A DNA stretch of 64,000 bases, taken from assembly GCF_001905735.1 (NCBI RefSeq), contig NZ_LISW01000009.1:245263-309262 (forward strand). Direction: 5' to 3'. Below are positions 40,784-49,244 of this stretch, piece after piece. Below the pieces are notes generated by a model. That model did not search any database. It was given only the letters and a program-made list of their open reading frames with translations, and had not been told where the DNA came from. Within the stretch, counting starts at the first letter, position 1; each line of letters begins with the position of its first letter. The translations under genes and the position numbers were made by a program. This DNA comes from Streptomyces sp. CB01249 (lineage in GTDB: Bacteria; Actinomycetota; Actinomycetes; Streptomycetales; Streptomycetaceae).

Positions 40784-42115
40784 TCAGCGGGCGCGGACGA
40801 TGTCCACGTCGGACGCCTTGACGAAGGCGACGCGGTGGCCGATCTGGACGGTCACGTACTTCTCCTTGCCCTTGAAGTACGCGTGGTCCAGCGGGAGGGA
40901 GGCGTCGATCGTCGGCGCGTAGAAGAAGCCGGTGGGCGCCTCGCCGCCGCCGGGGTAGGACTGGCCGGCCTTGATCGTGTACTGGAGCGGTGTGCCGACC
41001 CGCTGGTCCGCGAAGTCCGCCGGGTACTCCGACTTCTCCGGGTAGGCGACCCCGTACACCGGCACCTCCGCCTTGCCGGCCTTCGGGCGGACGACGTAAC
41101 CGGAGGTGGGAACGGTGGTGTGGGTGAAGGCCGGGGTACGGAACCACGCCTTCTCGCCGTACCACCAGATCGCCGTCCAGCCGGGGGCGCGGCCGGCGAC
41201 CACGGCCTGCTGGGTGGCGCTGATCTTGCTGCCCCAGTCGGCGGCGCAGTTGGTGCCGGGCGAGCCGTCCGTGTGGATGCCGGGGTCGGAGAAGAGGGGC
41301 GCGTCGTCGGAGGGCGCGGTGTGCAGCGGGACGGCGCTGGAGCCCTGGACGGGCAGGTCCACGTTCTTCTCGCAGTCGCGGAAGGCCTGCTGGTTCTTCT
41401 TGAAGCTCGGGCTGACGGTGACCAGTTGGCTGCCGGGGAGAGCGGTCGGCAGGGTGGGCCTGCCGAGCAGGGTCATGAAGTAGTTCCAGTCCCAGTAGGT
41501 GCCCGGGTCCCAGTGCATGCCCTTGGTGCCGGCGGCGCTGGTGGGCGGGACGCCGTCGTGGCCGATGATGTGCTGGCGGTCGAGCGGGATGTCGTACTTG
41601 GCGGCGAGGTAGCGCACGAGGGCGGCGGTCGAGCGGTACATCTCGGGGGTGTACCACTGGGCGCCGTCGACGGCGACGCCTTCCTGTTCGATGCCGATGG
41701 AGTGGCTGTTGACGTACCAGTTGCCGGCCTGCCAGGCGACGTCCTTGTTCTTGACCATCTGGGTGACGTGGCCGTCGGCGGAGCGTACGACGTAGTGGGC
41801 CGAGGTCTGCTTCAACGGGTTCTGGAAGATCTTCAGCGTGGTGTCGAAGTCCTCCTCGGTGTCGTGCAGCACGATGAACTTGATCTTGTTGGTCTGCGGC
41901 CGGTCGGCGGTGTCGTAGTTGCCGTACGTCTCCTTGTCGGCCGGGTCGCCGGTCTGCTGGTAGGCGGCCGGGACCCAGTCGCAGGCGAGACCGCGCGGGC
42001 ACTCGGGCCGGACCCCGTCGGCGCCGGCCTGGGCGACCGGGCTGAGCAGCGCGAGGCTCAGCGCCCCGGCGGTGGTGAAGGCGAGTGCGAGCCTGGTCCT
42101 CTGCTTGGACGTCAT
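40784..42115 (-). CDS. Secreted N-acetylmuramoyl-L-alanine amidase (amidase_2 type)
   Basis: A 443-residue secreted protein. Sec signal: TRLALAFTTAGALSLALLSPVAQA with cleavage after AQA (about residue 27). The amidase_2 (zinc, T7-lysozyme-like) domain spans about 60-220: FIVLHDTEE, SAHYVVRSADGHVTQMV, NSHSIGIEQEG, IIGHDGVPPT, and WDPGTYWDW, with His ligands visible. The C-terminal about 200 residues form beta-rich, possibly cell-wall-binding repeats. It would cleave the amide between MurNAc and the peptide stem. ATG 42115 follows GAAGGG at eight bases. Confidence 0.92.
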   Translation of the reverse strand: MTSKQRTRLALAFTTAGALSLALLSPVAQAGADGVRPECPRGLACDWVPAAYQQTGDPADKETYGNYDTADRPQTNKIKFIVLHDTEEDFDTTLKIFQNPLKQTSAHYVVRSADGHVTQMVKNKDVAWQAGNWYVNSHSIGIEQEGVAVDGAQWYTPEMYRSTAALVRYLAAKYDIPLDRQHIIGHDGVPPTSAAGTKGMHWDPGTYWDWNYFMTLLGRPTLPTALPGSQLVTVSPSFKKNQQAFRDCEKNVDLPVQGSSAVPLHTAPSDDAPLFSDPGIHTDGSPGTNCAADWGSKISATQQAVVAGRAPGWTAIWWYGEKAWFRTPAFTHTTVPTSGYVVRPKAGKAEVPVYGVAYPEKSEYPADFADQRVGTPLQYTIKAGQSYPGGGEAPTGFFYAPTIDASLPLDHAYFKGKEKYVTVQIGHRVAFVKASDVDIVRAR

Positions 42116-42463
42116 GACAACCCTTCGTAGAGCCGGGTGGAGCCGTTGCGGGCGTGCGCGCACACTCTGTGACCTGAGGTGAAGGGGCGTCAAGAGTGCT
42201 GGGAGCGCAGCGCGTTGAGCCACTGGACCAGACCACTGACAGGGCCTGTGACCTGCGAAGGGCGGGAAACGGCGGGGGTGTGGCGATGACCCGTTACCAG
42301 GGTTTTACGCGTCCGCACCGGCACGGGTGTCCCTCGAACGGGCGCTCTGCGGTGTGACTAATCGCGGCTGTGCGTGCCCCGAACGGACCAAGGGTAGTGC
42401 TGGCGCCGACAGGACCGATGCGCGTGGGACTCACGCGATGGCTCTCGGAAAGGCCGGACGCAC
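42116..42463. promoter_or_regulatory. Divergent region between the amidase gene and geosmin synthase
   Basis: The 348 bases contain no gene that I can support. A 10-bp direct repeat CTGTGACCTG lies at 42167-42176 and 42246-42255, 79 bases apart. The region should hold the promoters of both flanking genes; no clear -10/-35 pair was found. Confidence 0.4.
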
Positions 42464-44677
42464 ATGGCTCAGCCGTTCACCCTGCCGGACTTCTATGTTC
42501 CGTATCCGGCGCGTCTCAACCCCCATGTGGAGGAGGCCCGGCAGCACACGAAGACGTGGGCGCGGGCCATGGGGATGCTGGAGGGGTCCGGTATCTGGGA
42601 GGAGAAGGACCTCGACGCGCACGACTACGCGCTGCTGTGCGCGTACACCCATCCCGACTGCTCGGCCGAGGCGCTGTCGCTGGTCACCGACTGGTACGTG
42701 TGGGTCTTCTTCTTCGACGACCACTTCCTGGAGCTGTTCAAGCGGACCCCGGACCGCGAGGGCGGGAAGCGGTATCTGGACCGGCTGCCCGCGTTCATGC
42801 CGATGGAGCGCGGTGCGCCGGTGCCGGAGCCGGAGAACCCGGTGGAGGCGGGGCTCGCGGATCTGTGGGCACGTACGGTGCCCGCGATGTCGGACGCGTG
42901 GCGGTCGCGGTTCGCGGAGTCGACGCGGAACCTCCTCAACGAGTCGCTGTGGGAGCTCGCCAACATCAACGAGGGCCGCATCGCGAACCCCGTCGAGTAC
43001 ATCGAGATGCGCCGCAAGGTGGGCGGGGCCCCCTGGTCGGCGGGTCTGGTGGAGTACGCGGCCGGGGCCGAGGTGCCGGAGGCGGTGGCCGGTGAACGGG
43101 CGCTGCGGGTGCTGAGTGACGCGTTCTCGGACGGGGTGCATCTGCGCAACGACCTCTTCTCGTACCAGCGCGAGGTGGAGGACGAGGGCGAGAACAGCAA
43201 CGGGGTGCTGGTCCTGGAGCGTTTCCTCGGCTGCTCGACGCAGGAGGCGGCCGAGGCGGTGAACGACCTGCTGACGTCCAGGCTCCAGCAGTTCGAGAAC
43301 ACCGCGCTGACCGAGGTGGGCCCGCTCTGCGCGGCCAAGGGGCTGGACGCGGCGCAGACGGCGGCGGTCGGGGCGTATGTGAAGGGGTTGCAGGACTGGC
43401 AGTCGGGCGGCCATGAGTGGCACATGCGCTCCAGCCGCTACATGAACGACGGCGGGGCCGGTGAGGCCGAGCCGGGCTTCGGGATGTCCGCCGCGTCGAT
43501 CCGGTTCACCCGGCGCTCCGAGTCGGCCCGGCTGCGCAGCCACAGCCATGTGCTCTTCCAGCACGTGGGCCCGTCGTTGCTCCCCGACTTCGACCTGCCG
43601 TTCGACACCACGCTGAGCCCGCATCTGGAGGGCGCCCGCGAACGGCTGGTGGTCTGGGCGGACCGGATGGGCATCCTGGGGCCGCAGCCCGGGGTGCCGG
43701 GTTCGCACATCTGGGACGAGGAGCGTCTGCGGGCGATCGACCTGCCGTTGTGCGCGGCCGGTATCCACCCGGACGCGACGCCGGACGGGCTCGACCTGTC
43801 CTCGGGGTGGCTGGCGTGGGGGACGTACGGCGACGACTGGTTCCCGGTGGTGCACGGCCGGACCCGCGATCTGGCGGGGGCCCGGCTGGCCAACGAGCGG
43901 CTGTCGCTGTTCATGCCGCTGGACGGGAGCCCGGCCCCGGAGCCGGTCAACGCGCTGGAACGGGGGCTCGGCGACCTCTGGGAGCGTACGGCGGGCCCGA
44001 TGGACGACGCCGGGCGGCGCGCCTTCCGCACGTCCGTGGAGGACATGACGGCGAGCTGGCTGTGGGAGCTGGCGAACCAGGCGCAGCACCGGATTCCCGA
44101 CCCGGTGGACTACGTCGAGATGCGGCGCATGACGTTCGGCTCGGACCTGACGATGAGCCTGTGCCGGATCGGGCACGGCCGGAAGGTGCCGCAGGAGATC
44201 TACGAGAGCGGCCCGCTGCGCTCCCTGGAGAACGCGGCCGCCGACTACGCGGCGTTGCTCAACGACCTGTTCTCGTACCAGAAGGAGATCGAGTACGAGG
44301 GCGAGGTGCACAACGGCGTCCTGGTGGTGCAGAACTTCTTCGGGGTGGACTACCCGACGGGTATGTCGATCCTGTACGACCTGATGAAGTCGCGGCTGCG
44401 GCAGTTCCTGCATGTCGCCGAGTACGAACTGCCCGTGCTGTACGACGACTTCGGCCTGGACGCGGAGGCGCGGGAGACCCTGGCGGGCTACGTGCAGGAG
44501 CTGAAGCACTGGCTCGCGGGCATCCTGATCTGGCACCGGGGCTGCCGGCGCTACCGCGAGGAGGATCTGCGACGGGGCACCGGCGCCCCCTGGCACCTCA
44601 ACGGCCCCACGGGGCTGGGCACTTCGGCGTCCCAGGTGGCGGCGCTGTTCGGCCGGCCGTCGGAGGTGAAGGTGTAG
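42464..44677 (+). CDS. geoA: Geosmin synthase (germacradienol/geosmin synthase)
   Basis: A 737-residue, two-domain terpene synthase. The N-terminal domain (about 1-330) turns farnesyl diphosphate into germacradienol and germacrene D: VFFFDDHFLELFKR (DDHFLE metal motif) and the NSE-type LRNDLFSYQREVEDEGENSNGVLVL. The C-terminal domain (about 370-737) converts germacradienol into geosmin: WGTYGDDWFPVVHGRTRDLAG and LLNDLFSYQKEIEYEGEVHNGVLVV. Length and motifs match the Streptomyces enzyme, which makes the earthy odour during sporulation. GGAAAGG precedes ATG 42464. A hairpin follows the gene. Confidence 0.96.
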   Translation: MAQPFTLPDFYVPYPARLNPHVEEARQHTKTWARAMGMLEGSGIWEEKDLDAHDYALLCAYTHPDCSAEALSLVTDWYVWVFFFDDHFLELFKRTPDREGGKRYLDRLPAFMPMERGAPVPEPENPVEAGLADLWARTVPAMSDAWRSRFAESTRNLLNESLWELANINEGRIANPVEYIEMRRKVGGAPWSAGLVEYAAGAEVPEAVAGERALRVLSDAFSDGVHLRNDLFSYQREVEDEGENSNGVLVLERFLGCSTQEAAEAVNDLLTSRLQQFENTALTEVGPLCAAKGLDAAQTAAVGAYVKGLQDWQSGGHEWHMRSSRYMNDGGAGEAEPGFGMSAASIRFTRRSESARLRSHSHVLFQHVGPSLLPDFDLPFDTTLSPHLEGARERLVVWADRMGILGPQPGVPGSHIWDEERLRAIDLPLCAAGIHPDATPDGLDLSSGWLAWGTYGDDWFPVVHGRTRDLAGARLANERLSLFMPLDGSPAPEPVNALERGLGDLWERTAGPMDDAGRRAFRTSVEDMTASWLWELANQAQHRIPDPVDYVEMRRMTFGSDLTMSLCRIGHGRKVPQEIYESGPLRSLENAAADYAALLNDLFSYQKEIEYEGEVHNGVLVVQNFFGVDYPTGMSILYDLMKSRLRQFLHVAEYELPVLYDDFGLDAEARETLAGYVQELKHWLAGILIWHRGCRRYREEDLRRGTGAPWHLNGPTGLGTSASQVAALFGRPSEVKV

Positions 44678-44694
44678 CTCCTGCAGGTGCACCT

Positions 44695-44724
44695 CGGTCA
44701 CCGGGCGGCGCGGCCCGGTGACCG
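44695..44724. terminator. Terminator after geosmin synthase
   Basis: A perfect 11-bp stem, CGGTCACCGGG (44695-44705) with CCCGGTGACCG (44714-44724), eight-base loop. It starts 18 bases after the geoA stop and separates it from the convergent gene. Confidence 0.65.
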
Positions 44725-44734
44725 TGGTGTGTAC

Positions 44735-45241
44735 TCAGCCCTGCTGGAAGAGTTCGGCGGGCAGCGGCTTGAGGAGGGCGTACAGGTCGTCGGTGATGGG
44801 GCGGTCCCAGCTGGCGATGGTGACGAGCACACCGTCGCTGCGGTCGAACTGCACACAGGAGATACGGCTCTCGGAGAGCTTCACCCGGCGCACGATCATG
44901 AGGTTGTCGCCCTGCATGACGGGCATGTCCTCGGTGCCGGTGACCTCGACCGGCTCGTCGTTCTCCAGCGCCAGCAGCAGCTGGGCCACCTCGAAGGGAA
45001 CCTGCCCCTCCTCGGTCTCGCGCGCGGGTGAACCCTCCGGCAGGTTGCCGATGATCATCGCGGGGCCGCGCCCGCCGAACAGGTCGTACCGGAGGAACAC
45101 ACCCTGGCAGCTGCCGTCGGGTGCGGGGAGCAGACCGGCGCCGAGGTTGCCGGGCCAGTCACCGGGGTCCATGGCCAGGACGTCGAAGTCGGGGCCCGCG
45201 GGTGTGGCGGCGCTGCGGCGGCGGAGGAAGGACATGCACAT
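44735..45241 (-). CDS. Conserved hypothetical protein next to geosmin synthase
   Basis: A 168-residue soluble protein: DFDVLAMDPGDWPGNLGAGLLPAPDGSCQGVFLRYDLFGGRGPAMIIG, then FEVAQLLLALENDEPVEVTG and ISCVQFDRSDGVLVTIASWDRPITDDLYALLKPL. No known domain or signal is recognised. Start: ATG 45241 has GGGAC nine bases upstream; ATG 45235 is possible. It converges on geosmin synthase with a hairpin between them. Confidence 0.75.
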   Translation of the reverse strand: MCMSFLRRRSAATPAGPDFDVLAMDPGDWPGNLGAGLLPAPDGSCQGVFLRYDLFGGRGPAMIIGNLPEGSPARETEEGQVPFEVAQLLLALENDEPVEVTGTEDMPVMQGDNLMIVRRVKLSESRISCVQFDRSDGVLVTIASWDRPITDDLYALLKPLPAELFQQG

Positions 45242-45348
45242 ATGTTACGTGTCCCAGCTCACCTCGCCGAGCCGGGCCCGGACCGGCATATGCCCAGGCC
45301 CGGGGGCACACCTCCGTACACCGCACACGTCCCTCGCGTGTACACCTC

Positions 45349-45765
45349 TCACCCGGTGCGCGACTCCGCGGCCAGCCGTTCCAGCACGGTGACGGCCTCG
45401 TCCATCCGCTCGTGCGGCACGAAGAGGTGGTCGTGGTGGAACCCCGCCACCACGTTGCAGCTGATCCCCGCGTCGGTGAGCGCGAGCGACACCGCGGCGG
45501 TCAGCCCGACCGCCTCCAGCGCCGAGTGCACCCGCAGGGTGATCCAGCCGGCGACATAGGTGTACGTCAGCCCGGCCGCCGCGGCCTCGGCCTCGGGGAG
45601 CACCAGGGTGAGTCCTTCGCTCTCGCGGACCGTGACGACGGGTGCGACACCGCCGGGCAGGGTGCCGTCGGGCACGGTGGCGTAGACGTACCGGCCGGGG
45701 TGGGGCTCGGGGCTCAGGTCGCTCAGCAGGACACGCAGATCGCTTTCGGCTGTCACGGTCACCAC
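45349..45765 (-). CDS. ACT-domain protein (CASTOR/ACT-like)
   Basis: A 138-residue protein with ACT-like beta-alpha-beta folds: RYVYATVPDGTLPGGVAPVVTVRESEGLTLVLPEAEA, then WITLRVHSALEAVGLTAAVSLALTDAGISCNVVAGFHHDHLFVPHERMDEAVTVLERL. The second half is the typical ACT_7 pattern. ACT domains bind amino acids to regulate enzymes; the ligand is unknown. GTG 45765 is chosen. Divergent from the beta-helix gene. Confidence 0.88.
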   Translation of the reverse strand: MVTVTAESDLRVLLSDLSPEPHPGRYVYATVPDGTLPGGVAPVVTVRESEGLTLVLPEAEAAAAGLTYTYVAGWITLRVHSALEAVGLTAAVSLALTDAGISCNVVAGFHHDHLFVPHERMDEAVTVLERLAAESRTG

Positions 45766-45864
45766 GCTACCGACGGGGCGCGGGCGTGAGCCATTCGGGC
45801 ACGTCCCGCGTCCAACCGGTCACCGTGCGTGGCACCGAGCCGGGATCGCCCATAGCTTCGGCTC

Positions 45865-46938
45865 ATGAGGAAACGACACATGACACGCCTCGTGAGCATC
45901 GCAGCCGTATCGGCCGCCGGACTGGTCGCGGCGGTGCCGTCCGCACCGGCCGCCGCGGCGGGTGCGCGCGTGGTGTCACCGGGGCAGTCCATCCAGGCGG
46001 CGGTGGACGCCGCACGGCCCGGGGACACCATCGTCGTCCGGCCCGGGACCTACCGCGAGAGCGTCCGGATCAGCACGCCGGGCCTGACCCTGCGCGGCTC
46101 CGGTGACGACACGGTCATCATGCCCGCGGCCGAGCGCGCCGCCTCCGGTGACGACTGCGCGGGGGCGGGCAACGGGATCTGCGTCCTGGGGACGGCGGAC
46201 GGCACCGTGGACGGGGTGACCGTCAGGTCCCTGCGCGTCACCGGGTTCGCCCGCAGCGGCCTGTGGGCGTCCTGGACGGACCGGCTGTCCGTCCGCTCGG
46301 TGACCGCCGACGCCAACGGTGTCTGGGGCATCGCGCAGCAGCGGTCCACCCGCTCCGACCTCCGGGACAGCACCGCCCGCTCCAACGGGGACGCGGGCAT
46401 CTTCGTCGCCAACAGCGTCGACGAGGAGGGCGGTGCCACCGACACCGGCGGCACCCGGGTCCGGGGCAACACCCTGACCGACAACCGCATCGGGTTCACC
46501 GCACGGAGGGTGCGCAACCTGTCGGTGCGCGACAACACCTTCACCGCGAACTGCAGCGGGGTGTTCGTCGTGGGCGACGAGGGCACCCCGCAGGCCGGTG
46601 CCATGTCGGTCCGCTCCAACCGGATCACCGGCAACAACAAGTTCTGTGCCGCCACCGACCGGCTGCCCGCGATCCAGGGCTCCGGAATCGTGCTGACGGG
46701 CACCGAGTCCACCGAAGTGCGGAACAACGAGATCCGCGACAACGTGGGCGCGACCCCGCTGTCCGGCGGCGTCGTGCTGTTCAAGAGCTTCGTGGGCGCC
46801 AAGAACACCGACAACACCGTCACCGGCAACGTCGTCCTCGGCAATCAGCCCGCGGACCTGGCGAACCGGGACACCGGCACGGGCAACCGGTTCACCGGCA
46901 ATGTCTGCACGACCTCCGCACCGGCCGGGATGTGCTGA
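45865..46938 (+). CDS. Secreted right-handed beta-helix protein
   Basis: A 357-residue secreted protein. Signal: MTRLVSIAAVSAAGLVAAVPSAPAAAA. The rest is a parallel beta-helix of pectate-lyase/NosD type: GQSIQAAVDAARPGDTIVVRPGTYRESVRIS opens it, followed by repeats with asparagine ladders such as LTDNRIGFTARRVRNLSVRDNTFTANCSGVFV. No catalytic residues of a named lyase are certain. ATG 45865 is chosen; ATG 45880 is an alternative. The methyltransferase gene begins 35 bases later on the same strand, so they may form an operon. Confidence 0.88.
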   Translation: MRKRHMTRLVSIAAVSAAGLVAAVPSAPAAAAGARVVSPGQSIQAAVDAARPGDTIVVRPGTYRESVRISTPGLTLRGSGDDTVIMPAAERAASGDDCAGAGNGICVLGTADGTVDGVTVRSLRVTGFARSGLWASWTDRLSVRSVTADANGVWGIAQQRSTRSDLRDSTARSNGDAGIFVANSVDEEGGATDTGGTRVRGNTLTDNRIGFTARRVRNLSVRDNTFTANCSGVFVVGDEGTPQAGAMSVRSNRITGNNKFCAATDRLPAIQGSGIVLTGTESTEVRNNEIRDNVGATPLSGGVVLFKSFVGAKNTDNTVTGNVVLGNQPADLANRDTGTGNRFTGNVCTTSAPAGMC

Positions 46939-46973
46939 CCGGTGACCCCCCGCACGAGGAGAAGCGAGACGGC

Positions 46974-48035
46974 ATGACCACCGTGAGCACCACCCCCGGC
47001 ACCACTCCCGTCCAGCCCCTTCCCACCCCGCAGCCGGCGATGCGGCTGCGCGAGCTCGTGTTCGGCGCGGCCCGCTCCGCCGCCGTGCGCGCCGTCGCCC
47101 GGCTGGGTGTCGCCGACGCCCTCGGTGACACCCCCGAGACCGCGGAGCAGTTGGCGGCCGCGGTGGGGACCGAGCCCGGGCCACTGCGGCGGCTGCTGCG
47201 GGCCCTGGCCTGCTACGGCGTCTTCTCGGAGAACGCCGACGGCACCTTCGCGCACACCGACATGTCCCGGCTGCTGCGGGAGGACGCCCCGGACAGTCTG
47301 CGGGCGATCTCTCTGTGGTGCACCGAGCCCTGGACCTGGGAGGTGTGGCCCCGCCTGGAGGACGCGGTGCGCTCCGGCGGCAACGTCTTCGAGGACGTGT
47401 TCGGCAAGGAGTTCTTCGACTACCTCCACCAGGACGCCCACGAGTCGGCGCAGGTGTTCAACGCGGCGATGACCACCTCCAGCGTGCAGTCGGCGCTGGA
47501 CGTCGCCGCCCTGCTCGACCTCGGCGGTGTCGCGTCGGTGGCCGACATCGGCGGCGGCCAGGGGCACGTGCTGGCGAGCCTGCTGGAGAAGCACCCGTCG
47601 GTGAGCGGCACCCTGATGGACCTGCCGGGGGTCATCGCCCGGGCCGACGAGCGGCTGCGGGACGGCGGGGCGCTGGCCGGGCGGGCGTCCATCGTGGCCG
47701 GGGACTGCCGGGAGGGCATCCCGGTCACCGCCGACCTCTACATCATCAAGAACATCCTGGAGTGGGACGACGAGTCCACCCGCCGGGCGCTCGCCGCCGT
47801 CGTCCGGGCGGCCCGTCCCGGTGCCCGGGTCGTCGTCATCGAGAACCTGGTGGACGACACCCCGTCCATGCGGTTCACGACCGCCATGGACCTGCTGCTG
47901 CTCCTGAACGTGGGCGGCGCCAAGCACACCCGGCAGAGCCTGGTGGACCGGCTCTCCGAGGCGGGGCTGCGGATCGACGGCGTCCGGCCGGTCAATCCGT
48001 ATCTGCACGCCTTCGAGTGCGTGGTGCCCGGCTGA
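46974..48035 (+). CDS. SAM-dependent O-methyltransferase
   Basis: A 353-residue plant-type (AcnA/TcmO-like) O-methyltransferase. An N-terminal dimerisation/winged-helix part (LRELVFGAARSAAVRAVARLGVADALGD) precedes the SAM domain: VADIGGGQGHVLASLLEKHPSVSGTLMDLPGVI, AGDCREGIP, YIIKNILEWDDE, and VVVIENLVDDTP. These enzymes methylate phenolic hydroxyls of polyketides. It converges with the spore-pigment cluster, and a role as tailoring enzyme of that pigment is plausible but not shown. GAGGAG precedes ATG 46974. Confidence 0.9.
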   Translation: MTTVSTTPGTTPVQPLPTPQPAMRLRELVFGAARSAAVRAVARLGVADALGDTPETAEQLAAAVGTEPGPLRRLLRALACYGVFSENADGTFAHTDMSRLLREDAPDSLRAISLWCTEPWTWEVWPRLEDAVRSGGNVFEDVFGKEFFDYLHQDAHESAQVFNAAMTTSSVQSALDVAALLDLGGVASVADIGGGQGHVLASLLEKHPSVSGTLMDLPGVIARADERLRDGGALAGRASIVAGDCREGIPVTADLYIIKNILEWDDESTRRALAAVVRAARPGARVVVIENLVDDTPSMRFTTAMDLLLLLNVGGAKHTRQSLVDRLSEAGLRIDGVRPVNPYLHAFECVVPG

Positions 48036-48052
48036 CCCTCCGGCGTACGCGA

Positions 48053-48094
48053 AACCGCCCCGGTCCCCGTAGCAGAACGGGGACCGGGGCGGTT
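48053..48094. terminator. Strong convergent terminator between methyltransferase and whiE genes
   Basis: A perfect 18-bp stem (48053-48070 with 48077-48094), six-base loop, arms beginning AACC and ending GGTT. It lies 17 bases after the methyltransferase stop and 10 bases beyond the pigment cluster's last stop, so it serves both directions. Confidence 0.8.
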
Positions 48095-48104
48095 GGCGTC
48101 CCGC

Positions 48105-48437
48105 CTACGCGGGGGCGCCGCGCTCCCAGCGGTAGAACTCGTGGGCCATCGCGTCCTTCGGCCCGCGCCAGGTCTCGGGGTCGTACGGACTGATGAAGGC
48201 GGTGAGCCGTTCGCTGATGGCCCGGAACTCCGGGTGCTCGGTCACCTTGGCGATCTCCGGGCCGGGCGGCTGCTCGGACTCGATCATGTGCAGGTAGACG
48301 TCGCCGAACTGGAAGAGCTTGCGGCGGGTGACGCCGACCAGGTGCGGCAGTTCGCTGTTGTCGGACGCGGCGAACAGTTCCGCGATGTCCGGGGCGGATC
48401 CCGGCGCCATCCGGGCGACGATCAGTGCGTGATGCAT
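48105..48437 (-). CDS. whiE-VII: Spore-pigment polyketide cyclase, TcmI family (whiE ORF VII)
   Basis: A 110-residue TcmI-family cyclase: MHHALIVARMAPGSAPDIAELFAASDNSELPHLVGVTRRKLFQFGDVYLHMIES, and EHPEFRAISERLTAFISPYDPETWRGPKDAMAHEFYRWE. These small dimeric alpha/beta-barrel enzymes guide late ring closure of aromatic polyketides. It is the last gene of the cluster. ATG 48437 is chosen. Confidence 0.93.
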   Translation of the reverse strand: MHHALIVARMAPGSAPDIAELFAASDNSELPHLVGVTRRKLFQFGDVYLHMIESEQPPGPEIAKVTEHPEFRAISERLTAFISPYDPETWRGPKDAMAHEFYRWERGAPA

Positions 48438-48457
48438 GGGTGGTGCCTCTCTGCCGG

Positions 48458-48937
48458 TCAGTTGGCCGGGACGGCGGCGGAGCGGCGCTCACGGTCGCGC
48501 TGCTCGATCTTGTCCCGGATCAGCGCCATCTGGACCTTGGAGTTCCGGTTGATGTTGTCGGTCATCCAGGCGTCGTCCACCGGCGCGTCGGGGCGCATCG
48601 CGAAGTCCTGCTGCCAGTGCATGCGGGTGCCGCCGGGGACCTCGGCGTACTCCCACCGGATGTCCATGTGCTGGAACGGCCCGGGCTCGACGCGGCGGGC
48701 CCGGACGTTGCGGCCCGGACGGTCGGTGGTGCGCTCGGAGACCCAGCTCCACACCTTGCCGTTCTCGTCGGGGTGCATGGTCAGGCGGAAGGTGGTGCGC
48801 TCGCCGTCCCGTTCCAGGACCTCGACGGCCGCGTACTCGCTGAAGAGCTGCGGCCAGTTCTCCAGGTCGTTCGTCATGTCCCAGACGAGGTCCAGGGGGG
48901 CGGCGATGACGATCTCGTTCTCGGTGTGTCCGGACAC
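48458..48937 (-). CDS. whiE-VI: Spore-pigment aromatase/cyclase (whiE ORF VI)
   Basis: A 159-residue SRPBCC protein (helix-grip fold): HTENEIVIAAPLDLVWDMTNDLENWPQLFSEYAAVEVLERDGERTTFRL, IRWEYAEVPGGTRMHWQQDFAMRPDAPVDDAWMTDNINRNSKVQMALIRDKIEQ. It matches the mono-domain aromatase/cyclase that folds the first ring in WhiE-type chains. GTG 48937 follows the ACP stop by one base, so they are coupled. Confidence 0.93.
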   Translation of the reverse strand: MSGHTENEIVIAAPLDLVWDMTNDLENWPQLFSEYAAVEVLERDGERTTFRLTMHPDENGKVWSWVSERTTDRPGRNVRARRVEPGPFQHMDIRWEYAEVPGGTRMHWQQDFAMRPDAPVDDAWMTDNINRNSKVQMALIRDKIEQRDRERRSAAVPAN

Positions 48938-48938
48938 G

Positions 48939-49196
48939 TCAGGCTCCTGTCATGAGGCTGTTGTTGACGAGGTCGAGGAACTCGCGGGGCGTCTTGCACC
49001 GGTCCGCGTCGGCCGGCAGCGGCTGCCCGTGCCGGTTCTCGAGTACGCCGACGATGCCGAGCAGGCCGAGGGAGTCCAGGCCGTACTCGTCGAAGGCGGC
49101 GTCGGAGCGGTTCTCCATCTCCTTGGGGTCGACGGAGAGGCCGGCGCCCTTCTTCATGAGGGCGGCGAGTTCTGCGTACGTCAGTCGTTCGGTCAT
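48939..49196 (-). CDS. whiE-V: Spore-pigment acyl carrier protein (whiE ORF V)
   Basis: An 85-residue ACP. The phosphopantetheine serine is in YGLDSLGLLGIVGVLE. N-terminal ERLTYAELAALMKKGAGLSVDP is typical of type II aromatic ACPs. It carries the growing polyketide between the KS/CLF and cyclases. ATG 49196 is chosen. Confidence 0.94.
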   Translation of the reverse strand: MTERLTYAELAALMKKGAGLSVDPKEMENRSDAAFDEYGLDSLGLLGIVGVLENRHGQPLPADADRCKTPREFLDLVNNSLMTGA

Positions 49197-49244
49197 GCGG
49201 GACTTCTCCTTCTCACGAGGGGTGGAGGCGCGGGGTGGACGGGC

